Shown: positions 8,774 to 16,264 of the stretch, piece after piece
Position numbering within the stretch: position 1 is the first letter of the stretch
How the letters are laid out: every line of letters starts with the position of its first letter
Assembly: GCA_003260025.2 (NCBI GenBank)
Contig: QFZU02000017.1
Coordinates: forward strand, 30,935-94,934
Direction: 5' to 3'
DNA from: Microbispora triticiradicis
Lineage (GTDB): Bacteria > Actinomycetota > Actinomycetes > Streptosporangiales > Streptosporangiaceae
DNA: 64,000 nucleotides
Position numbers and translations under genes: made by a program
Notes under the pieces: generated by a model
Databases searched by the model: none
Told to the model about the DNA's origin: nothing
Seen by the model: only the letters and a program-made list of their open reading frames with translations

Positions 8774-11700
8774 CTACGGGCAGGGCTTTTCGTAGGCGTG
8801 AATCCCTCCGACCAATTGTTCCCATTGATCCCGGCTGAGCGGCCGCGGATGCAGGGAGCACAGGTAGCGGTGGATGCTCTCGGAGTCGGAGTCCATCAGG
8901 ATGATGCCGGTGCCTCTGAGCGTGGCATCCGGCTGCTCGATCGCGATAGTGCGCCCATCGGGGCTGAACTCCAGGGCGTCCGCCTCAGGAAGCGACCCCA
9001 GGTCCTGGGGCGCGCCTGGATCACTCACGTCCCAGAGATAGGCCCGCCCGGATCCCAGCAGCGCCGCCCCCGTCTGAAATGCCATTCGTCCATCCGCGCT
9101 CACCTGTAGGTTCGTGATCTCGCCGTCGCTGGGCAGCACGCTGATCCTCCGGGGTTTCGCCGGGTCGCGCACATCCCACAGCGACAGGCGTGTGTCGTTG
9201 TCGGTCGCCACGGCCAGCGTGTGTTTGTCGACGAAATCGATGCTGCTCACACGTACGGACAGTGCCTCCCTATCGACGTTGCCGTGTTGCACCGGATGCC
9301 AGATATCGGAGACGTCCCACAGTTTCACGCCGAAAGTGTCGGTCCATACGGCGAGAAGGCGGGTGCCCTTTTCGAAGGCGAGCCCGTCCACCACCTCTTG
9401 CGGGGAGATCGCCCCTGCAGGGGTCGGTTTATGCCTGTCTCGAACATCCCACAACCGCAAGCCCTGGCCCTCGCGGATCATCAGAGTGTCGTCATCGAGG
9501 AACGTCGGTGTGCCGTGCTCGGCGGGTATCGTCGCGGTCGCAGTCGGACCGCGTGTGTCGGTGACGTCCCAAATGATCGTGTTGAATGCGTTCCCCACGG
9601 CGAGGGCACGCTCGTCGGGCGTGACGCTCGGAGCGTCGCCACCGGACGGAAAGCTGCACAACCGCACCGGACGGCGGGGATCTCGGACGTCCCAGAGGGC
9701 AACTGCCGAGAAGTCCTCGCTCTGGGTCACCAACGTCCGGCTGCGGCGCATGAAGGCGGCACGCACCCATGGCGCGGGAAGTGCGGCGCCGGGTAGCGGG
9801 TGCCGCGGATCGGTGACATCCCAGATCTGAACCTGCAAGCGATCGGAGCCCGTTCTGACATGTGAGATGATCAACTTTCCATCCGGGCTGAATGCGCGGC
9901 CCCAGGTGCTGACCTGGCTGGCTCCGATGGAGCCGGGGAGGGTCGCGCTCGGGTGCCGCCACAACTTCACATTCTCATCATCACCGCTTGCGACAACCTG
10001 CCCGCCAGGGCTGAAAGCGACGGAGTTGACGCCGGTGCTCGTGGGGAACCTGTCACGATCGACGGTGAATCCGCGCGACAAGTCATTGGAGTTCCACAGG
10101 GAGACGGTGCCGGTCCCGTCGGCCGTGACGAAGGTATTTCCCGAAGGCGCGAAGGCCACAGCGTTTACCGCGCCCTTACTCGTGGGAGCGTTGAGAACTT
10201 CGATCGTCTTGGGACTGTGCGGCTTCGTGATATCCCACACTTTCAGCGCGCCGATGGTGCCACCCGCAGCGAGGAGACGGCCGTCCGGGCTGAAGGTCAG
10301 ACTCATCACCGAGTCGGCCTTCAGGGTCACCACGAGCACGGGCCGCCGAGGGTCGGCGACGTTCCAGAGCCTGACTCTGGCGGTGCCGGGCCCACCGCCA
10401 CCGGTCGCCCCGCTTCCGGTGGCGAGCGTTTGTCCGTCAGGGCTGAAGGCGACCGCGTAAACTTCCACGGGACTGGGAACCAGGGTCGTCATGACAACGG
10501 GATCCGCCGGCTTGCCGACGTTCCACAGGCGCACTCTGCCCATGTCTCCGACACTGGCGAGCACCAGCGCGCCGGGGCTGGAAGCCACTCCTGTCCACGG
10601 GTTCGACGGGCTGGGGCGCGAGGCCTTCAGGACGGGACGGCTGGAGGCCGTGACATCCCACACCCAGAGCGTGTCACGGGTTTGCGCGACAAGAACATGA
10701 TCATCCTTGCTGAAAGCGAGGGTCGCGGGGCCGTCGGAGTGAAGCACCGCAAGTGGCGCCGGCTGGGAGAGATCGTGTGTGTCCCAGAGCCGCACGGTCT
10801 TGTCGATGCCGGAAGTGGCGAGGAGCCTCCCGTCGTGGCTGTACACCACGTTGCGCACCCGGTCGGTGTGCCCAGCGAGAATGATCGGATACGGCCTGGC
10901 GTCCGAGGCGTAGAGGGCCGCTCGGGACTCGACGGTGGGTGCGATCCGATCGGCGACGAGGCTGAGGTGCAGCGCGGCGGCCGGATCTCCCTTACGGATC
11001 GTCCCTGCCAACTCGGCGAGCTGCCGGGAGGCGATTTGATTTCCCCGTTCGATCGCGCTGCTGCGCACCTGGAGGCCGAGGCCTGCGGCGCCCAGAGCGA
11101 CCACCAGCAGAACCGCCGCAGATGCGGCCGCCAGCACGCGCCTGCTTCGGGCTCGGACGCTCGCGGCGAGGAATCGCTGTCCGTGCGGGCCGAGTGCCGC
11201 GTGCAGTTCGTTATCGGCGAACCGCTGACGTGCCGCGGCGAGCTGCGGCCCTCTGAACAGGAACGCGCCGTCCTCGCCATGGCCTTGCCACGCCTCCGCC
11301 GCGTCCAGCAGCCTGCTCTCCAGGAGCCGACCCGTCTTGTCGTCGTCCAGCCAGCCGCGTAATCGGGGCCAGGCCTCCAGCAGGCAGTCGTGCGCGATCT
11401 CGACGCTCTCCTCGCCAAGCACGAGCAGGCGCCTGCCTGCGAAGGCCTCCAAGATGGCGTCGACGACGCCAGGACGCTCGGACAGGCCGTTCAGCTCGGT
11501 CCTGCTCACCCGGCGGCGGGCGGCCCGTCCGTCCGGTGACACCACGGTCATCCGCTGGAACAGTCGGCGCGTGAGCGCCTGGCCTTCAGCGTCGAGGGCG
11601 GTGAAGACGGCCTCCGCCCTGGTCCGCACGGCATCCCCGACACCTCCGCCCGCGCCGTAGCCGGCGATGGTGAGCCGGTCTCCATCGCGGTTCTCCCACG

Positions 11701-13285
11701 TGGCCAGCATGGCCTGGGACAATAGCGGCAGCGCGCCGGCACCGTAGCCGTCACCGGACCCGAGGTCGCGCAACACGAGGTCGGTCAGCCCCGGTTCGAG
11801 TTCCAGCCCGGCGGCCGCCGCCGGTCCCACGATCGCCCGGCGCAGTTCCGATACGTTCATCGGACCGAGGACGGACTGGCCGCCCGTCATCGCCTCGACG
11901 AGCGCCGGGTATGCCGCGCACCTGTCCAGGAAGTCCCCCCGTACGCCGATCACCACCAGCGCGGGGGGCGAGCCTCCCGGTCCGGCGGGGATGCCGGCGG
12001 CGGCCGCCAGTGCGGCGATGAACGGACGGCCCTGGCCGGTCTCCTCCGCCAGAGTGAAGACCTCCTCGAACTGGTCGACCACGATGACCGCCCGCGCGCC
12101 GTCCGCACCATGCTCGCCGCCGGCGGCGAGCACGGCCTGGCGTACGACCATGTGAGCCTGCCCCTGCTCGAGGGCGTGCCGCACCGCCAGGGGATCCGAC
12201 CGGCCGACGGCGGCCAAGTGGACGGCGAGCTCGTCCAGGGGCGCCCGCGTCGGCGTCAGCAAAAGGTGCGGCCAGCGCTCTGATCCCGGCGCCGGTAGCA
12301 GCCCTCGGGCCAGGGCGGGGAGCAGCCCCGCACGCAGCAGCGAGGACTTGCCCACCCCCGAGGCGCCGGTGACCAAGGCGATCGACGGCGCGGCCAGCCG
12401 CTCGGCCAGCTTGTCCACCAGTGCCGCGGTTGCCTGCTCCCGGCCGTGGAACACGGGGCCATGGTCGGCCTCGAACGTCAACAGTCCCCGGTAGGGCGGG
12501 CCGTGCCGCCATCGGCGGCTGTGATCTTCTCCGTGGCCGGCGGGCCGGCCGTGCCGAAGCGCCGCCAATTCCTCACGTATCAGCAGCAACTCAACGGACT
12601 GACGGCGCATCCGCTCGCGGTCGCTGCGGTGTTCGGCGTCGTGACGCCGAAGGGTGAGCTGAATCTCCTCGGCGGCCTGGTCGAGACTTGTGAGCAGGAA
12701 GCCGAACTCTGCGAACTGGACGCCAAGCGTGCCGAACGCCTCGGCGAGCCCAGCCTGCACTTCACGGTTCCCGCTTTCCAGAGCCGCCCGCAGGGCGACC
12801 TCCACGGCGCCGATCTCGCGCACCATCGCGGCGAGTTGGGACCGCAGCAGGCGGCCCTGAGTCGTGTCTTCCGAAAGCATCTGTTCGAGTCGCCCGGCGA
12901 GCTCGCTTTCGAGCTGTTCGGTCGAGAGAGCCGCGGCTCCGGTGCGACGGCGCAGCGCCTCGACCGCGTTGCGGATCACATCGCTGAGGACGTTCACCCC
13001 CACTCCGCCCACGATCTCAGTGAGACCGACCACCGCGACCTGTTCCGGATCAGCCAACGCGATGGGGAGAAGAGCGCCGGTGCACAGTGTGGCCAAAAGG
13101 GCGGACGGCGCGAGCCTGGCCGCCCCCCGTGCAAGCTGCCGTGCCACCGCCTCCGCGACCCCGGTCCGGGCTTGTCCGGCTAGGTCGTCCGCCTCGTCGC
13201 CCGGGGTGTGCTCGGTGTCAGCCGCCATGACGATCGCCCAGTCCCTCTCGCGTGCGATGTGCTCGCGTTCACTGCCGCGATCCAC
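8774..13285 (-). CDS. STAND NTPase with WD40 repeats and transmembrane segment
   Basis: A 1,503-residue signalling protein. The N-terminal part (about 40-250) is helical, with two hydrophobic stretches near 58-105 and coiled-coil-like helices. The nSTAND1 NTPase (about 265-560) begins YRGLLTFEADHGPVFHGRE and has Walker A GASGVGKSS (about 305-313) and Walker B VIVVDQFEEVFTL (about 400). A hydrophobic segment at about 718-742 separates it from 14 WD40-like blades (each with LWDV or LWNV endings), enough for two seven-bladed propellers. It starts at GTG; an internal ATG at 13228 is an alternative. STAND proteins act as NTP-driven switches in regulation, cell death or phage defence. No partner gene is adjacent, and the role is unknown. 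Confidence 0.88.
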   Translation of the reverse strand: MDRGSEREHIARERDWAIVMAADTEHTPGDEADDLAGQARTGVAEAVARQLARGAARLAPSALLATLCTGALLPIALADPEQVAVVGLTEIVGGVGVNVLSDVIRNAVEALRRRTGAAALSTEQLESELAGRLEQMLSEDTTQGRLLRSQLAAMVREIGAVEVALRAALESGNREVQAGLAEAFGTLGVQFAEFGFLLTSLDQAAEEIQLTLRRHDAEHRSDRERMRRQSVELLLIREELAALRHGRPAGHGEDHSRRWRHGPPYRGLLTFEADHGPVFHGREQATAALVDKLAERLAAPSIALVTGASGVGKSSLLRAGLLPALARGLLPAPGSERWPHLLLTPTRAPLDELAVHLAAVGRSDPLAVRHALEQGQAHMVVRQAVLAAGGEHGADGARAVIVVDQFEEVFTLAEETGQGRPFIAALAAAAGIPAGPGGSPPALVVIGVRGDFLDRCAAYPALVEAMTGGQSVLGPMNVSELRRAIVGPAAAAGLELEPGLTDLVLRDLGSGDGYGAGALPLLSQAMLATWENRDGDRLTIAGYGAGGGVGDAVRTRAEAVFTALDAEGQALTRRLFQRMTVVSPDGRAARRRVSRTELNGLSERPGVVDAILEAFAGRRLLVLGEESVEIAHDCLLEAWPRLRGWLDDDKTGRLLESRLLDAAEAWQGHGEDGAFLFRGPQLAAARQRFADNELHAALGPHGQRFLAASVRARSRRVLAAASAAVLLVVALGAAGLGLQVRSSAIERGNQIASRQLAELAGTIRKGDPAAALHLSLVADRIAPTVESRAALYASDARPYPIILAGHTDRVRNVVYSHDGRLLATSGIDKTVRLWDTHDLSQPAPLAVLHSDGPATLAFSKDDHVLVAQTRDTLWVWDVTASSRPVLKASRPSPSNPWTGVASSPGALVLASVGDMGRVRLWNVGKPADPVVMTTLVPSPVEVYAVAFSPDGQTLATGSGATGGGGPGTARVRLWNVADPRRPVLVVTLKADSVMSLTFSPDGRLLAAGGTIGALKVWDITKPHSPKTIEVLNAPTSKGAVNAVAFAPSGNTFVTADGTGTVSLWNSNDLSRGFTVDRDRFPTSTGVNSVAFSPGGQVVASGDDENVKLWRHPSATLPGSIGASQVSTWGRAFSPDGKLIISHVRTGSDRLQVQIWDVTDPRHPLPGAALPAPWVRAAFMRRSRTLVTQSEDFSAVALWDVRDPRRPVRLCSFPSGGDAPSVTPDERALAVGNAFNTIIWDVTDTRGPTATATIPAEHGTPTFLDDDTLMIREGQGLRLWDVRDRHKPTPAGAISPQEVVDGLAFEKGTRLLAVWTDTFGVKLWDVSDIWHPVQHGNVDREALSVRVSSIDFVDKHTLAVATDNDTRLSLWDVRDPAKPRRISVLPSDGEITNLQVSADGRMAFQTGAALLGSGRAYLWDVSDPGAPQDLGSLPEADALEFSPDGRTIAIEQPDATLRGTGIILMDSDSESIHRYLCSLHPRPLSRDQWEQLVGGIHAYEKPCP

Positions 13286-13394
13286 TCATAACGCGGTTTC
13301 CTGTCGCCCGCCAGCCCTTCTTGTCAAACCAGATTGACCGTCAGATGAGTGAACGGAAAGGAGCGGCCGAGTCCTCTCCTGCGACCCGGCCGAA

Positions 13395-14744
13395 TCAGCC
13401 GCCCGCGCGCAGCTCGATGAGAGTGATCTCGGGTGGGGCGCCCACCCGGACGGGCGGGCCCCAGAAGCCCGCGCCCCGGGTGACGTAGATCTGGGTGTCG
13501 CCGCCGCCCTGGCGCGGCACGCTCGCGAGCCCCGCCACCACGGGCTGCTGCAACGGCACGAGCAGGTTGAACGGCGCCATCTGGCCGCCGTGGGTGTGCC
13601 CCGAAAGCTGGAGGTCGACGCCGTGCGCGGCGGCCTGCGCCACCTGGACGGGCTGGTGGGCGAGGAGCACGACGGGCCGGTCCGCGTCGCGGCCCCCGAG
13701 CGCCCTGCCCATGTCCGGGCCGTCGCCCGAGAGCGCGCCGTTGAGGTCGTTGACGCCCGCGAGGTCGAGCACGGCTCCCCCGTGCGTGATCTCGACCCGC
13801 TCGTTGCGCAGCGGCCGGACGCCGAGCGAGCGCAGCTCCTCGATCCATTCCTGGGGGCCCTCGGCCGTGTAGTACTCGTGGTTGCCGGTCACGAAGTACG
13901 CGCCGTACCGGGATTCGAGGGACTTGAGCGGGGTGGCGAGACGGCCGAGCTCGGCCACCGTGCCGTCGACCAGGTCGCCCACGATCGTCACCACGTCGGC
14001 CTCCAGGCCGTTGATCATGCGGACGATCCGCTCGGTGTGGCCCCGGCCGGTGAGCGGCCCGAGGTGGATGTCGCTGACGGCCGCGATGCGCAGCCCGCTC
14101 ATCCGCGGATCGAGCCGCGGCAGGCGGACCGGCACCCGCTCGATCACCGGATCGCCGAGGGCCCGGGTCACGCCGTAGCCCACGGTCGCGAGCGCTCCCG
14201 CCGCCACGACGGCGGAGGCCGTACGCGAGATGAACAGCCGCCGGTCGATCGCCGGCGCGTCCGCTCCGGGTCCTCCCCCGGCCGGTCGGCCCCCGGAAGC
14301 GGCCACCGGAGTCGCGGAGTCCGGCGCGGCCGGCCCCGCGACCGCGGAGGACTCCCCGGCCGCCGTACGGGCGAGGACCGACGCGTCCTCGGCGTCGTCC
14401 ACCGCACCGTCCACCGGGGCCGTGCCCGGGGCGGTGCGGCGGCCTCTCGCCAGGGCGAACGCCGCGATCGCCCGGGGCACCTCCGCCACCAGGCCGAACA
14501 CGAACAGGTAGAACATCAGGGCCAGCCACAGGTAGCCGGGCCAGGCGACGACGCGCACGACCTCCACGCCGGAGAGCCGGCTCCCCGCCATGGTCACCAC
14601 CATCAGGGCGGCCAGGACCCCGAGCGCCCACGTCAGCACCCGGCGGAGGCGCGAACCCGGCGTCGTCGACGCCCGGACCAGCCGCCGCCACAGATAGACG
14701 TGCACGACGGCCACCGCCGTCAGGATCATGACCAGGAACCCCAC
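13395..14744 (-). CDS. Membrane-anchored metallophosphoesterase
   Basis: A 449-residue protein. The N-terminal half has several hydrophobic segments (FLVMILTAVAVVHVYLW; VLTWALGVLAALMVVTM; WPGYLWLALMFYLFVFGLV). A further hydrophobic segment near ISRTASAVVAAGALATVGYG precedes the calcineurin-like domain with the full metal-binding set: SDIHLGPLTG, VGDLVDG, TGNHEYYT, LLAHQP and SGHTHGGQ. The active site should face outside if that last segment is a signal anchor. GTG at 14744 is preceded by GAGGAGAG at ideal spacing, so the 21-codon-longer alternative is rejected. Relatives include YkuE-like phosphodiesterases; the substrate is unknown. Confidence 0.85.
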   Translation of the reverse strand: MGFLVMILTAVAVVHVYLWRRLVRASTTPGSRLRRVLTWALGVLAALMVVTMAGSRLSGVEVVRVVAWPGYLWLALMFYLFVFGLVAEVPRAIAAFALARGRRTAPGTAPVDGAVDDAEDASVLARTAAGESSAVAGPAAPDSATPVAASGGRPAGGGPGADAPAIDRRLFISRTASAVVAAGALATVGYGVTRALGDPVIERVPVRLPRLDPRMSGLRIAAVSDIHLGPLTGRGHTERIVRMINGLEADVVTIVGDLVDGTVAELGRLATPLKSLESRYGAYFVTGNHEYYTAEGPQEWIEELRSLGVRPLRNERVEITHGGAVLDLAGVNDLNGALSGDGPDMGRALGGRDADRPVVLLAHQPVQVAQAAAHGVDLQLSGHTHGGQMAPFNLLVPLQQPVVAGLASVPRQGGGDTQIYVTRGAGFWGPPVRVGAPPEITLIELRAGG

Positions 14745-14861
14745 GAGATCTCTCCTCGACCGGCTGACGATCAGGGGCCGGCTGACGACGATGCTACGAG
14801 GAGCCACCGGCGGCCGCGTTCCCGGGAGCCGTGGCCAGAACGATCACCGGCAGGCCCTTCC

Positions 14862-14876
14862 GGTGAAAGTTTCACC
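14862..14876. promoter_or_regulatory. TGAAAGTTTCA palindrome upstream of FN3-CBM2 gene
   Basis: GGTGAAAGTTTCACC is a perfect 15-base palindrome (core 14864-14874), 148 bases before the start of the FN3-CBM2 gene. The same core occurs upstream of the hydrolase genes at 38, 45, 50, 59 and 61 kb, which suggests shared control of plant-wall degradation. Confidence 0.6.
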
Positions 14877-15023
14877 TCCGAGTCGGCCCGATGCCGCGCC
14901 ACCATCGGCGATCTTTGCCCCTGACCAGGAGCAAGCGGACGATCGCGGCAGAAACGTCCCTCAGACGTGGCCCCGGCGACTCCCCCGGGTGCCGACACCG
15001 ACCGAACGACAACGAGGTGACAC

Positions 15024-16175
15024 ATGAGAAGTCCCCGCTACCTGGCCTGGCTGGCCGCAGGGGCGGCGGTCGCCGCGGCGATCGCGCTCTCCGGCGTGCC
15101 CGCCGGAGCGGTGGCCGCCACGCCCACCCCCAGCCCGAGGCCGTCCGCGGCCCCGTCGCCGAGCGCCGAACCCGGCGCGCCGACGACACCGTCCAACGTG
15201 CAGCTGTGCCCGCCGCCGGTGCCGACCGGCACCACCCAGGGGTACGTCGGCCTGTGCTGGAGCGCGTCCACCGACGACGTCGGCGTCACCGGCTACGAGG
15301 TCTACCGGCTCACGGCCGACGGCTTCGTCAAGGCGGCGTCGACCACCAGCACCCTCACCGTGATGAGCGGGCTGGTCTACGGCAAGGTCTACACCTTCTA
15401 CATCGTGGCCAAGGACGCCGACGGCCACACGAGCCCGCCGACCGCGCTGATCAACACGCGGGCCGTGTCCGGCATGGTGGTCAGCCCGAGCCCGATCCCC
15501 GGAGACAGCACCCCGCCCAGCAAGCCGACCGGGCTGCGCGACAACTGCGTGGCCGACTTCCCCGGCACGGCGTTCTGCTGGACGGCCTCGACCGACGACG
15601 TCGGCGTCACCGGCTACGCCATCTACCGGCTGACCTCGACCGGCTGGCTGCTGGTCGGAACCCGGACCTCGCCCTACTTCATGGAGGGCAACCTCACGAC
15701 GTACGCCAGGTACACCTACATCGTGGTGGCCAGGGACGCGGCCGGCAACGTCAGCGTGCCGTCCGACCCGATCACCACCACCGCCCTGCCGGGGTTCCCC
15801 ACGCCGAGCCCCTCCGTAAGCCCCACGCCGACGCCGAAGTCCACACCCACTCCCAACTGCAAGGTCGCCTACACCCAGTCGACCTGGTGGACGGGCTTCT
15901 CCGCCAGCGTGTCGATCACGAATACGGGCAGCACGCCGATCTCGGGCTGGACGCTGCGGTTCGCCTTCCCGTCGGCGGGCGAGCGGATCACGCAGGGATG
16001 GTCGGCCGACTGGAGTCAGGGACCGGATAACACCGTCACCGCTTCCAACATGGCCTGGAACGCCAACATCGCTCCCGGCGCGTCCGTGAGCATCGGTTTC
16101 AACGCCTCGCACACCGGCGTCTCCGACGCGCCGAGCACTTTCTCGCTCAACGGCGCGCCCTGCGCCGTGGCCTGA
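15024..16175 (+). CDS. Secreted protein with two fibronectin type III domains and CBM2
   Basis: 383 residues. A signal peptide (about 1-32, ending near GAVAA) is followed by a Pro/Ser/Thr linker. FN3 domain 1 (about 52-150) and FN3 domain 2 (about 165-258) share DVGVTGYEVYRLT / DVGVTGYAIYRLT. A second PTPSPS linker leads to a C-terminal cellulose-binding CBM2 (about 276-383; STWWTGFSASVSITNTG, GWTLRFAFP, QGWSADWSQ). No catalytic domain is present, so this looks like a substrate-adhesion or accessory protein rather than an enzyme. The RBS GAGGTG precedes ATG. A TGAAAGTTTCA operator candidate lies upstream, matching those before the xylanase genes. Confidence 0.85.
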   Translation: MRSPRYLAWLAAGAAVAAAIALSGVPAGAVAATPTPSPRPSAAPSPSAEPGAPTTPSNVQLCPPPVPTGTTQGYVGLCWSASTDDVGVTGYEVYRLTADGFVKAASTTSTLTVMSGLVYGKVYTFYIVAKDADGHTSPPTALINTRAVSGMVVSPSPIPGDSTPPSKPTGLRDNCVADFPGTAFCWTASTDDVGVTGYAIYRLTSTGWLLVGTRTSPYFMEGNLTTYARYTYIVVARDAAGNVSVPSDPITTTALPGFPTPSPSVSPTPTPKSTPTPNCKVAYTQSTWWTGFSASVSITNTGSTPISGWTLRFAFPSAGERITQGWSADWSQGPDNTVTASNMAWNANIAPGASVSIGFNASHTGVSDAPSTFSLNGAPCAVA

Positions 16176-16218
16176 CCGCTCCCCGGGCGCGACCCGCGCC
16201 CGGATCCGACGCCGCACC

Positions 16219-16243
16219 CCGGTGGCGGCCGTGCCGCCACCGG
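16219..16243. terminator. Hairpin between convergent genes
   Basis: An 11-bp perfect stem (16219-16229 with 16233-16243) and a 3-base loop lie between the stop of the FN3-CBM2 gene and the stop of topA, positioned to terminate both. Confidence 0.6.
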
Positions 16244-16264
16244 GCCGCCACCGGGGTCACGCGG

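Noticed and set aside
8774..14744. A multi-gene defence island around the STAND gene
   Set aside because: Neighbours are tmk and a metallophosphoesterase gene; no nuclease, methylase, integrase or other defence gene is nearby, so only a single candidate gene is reported.
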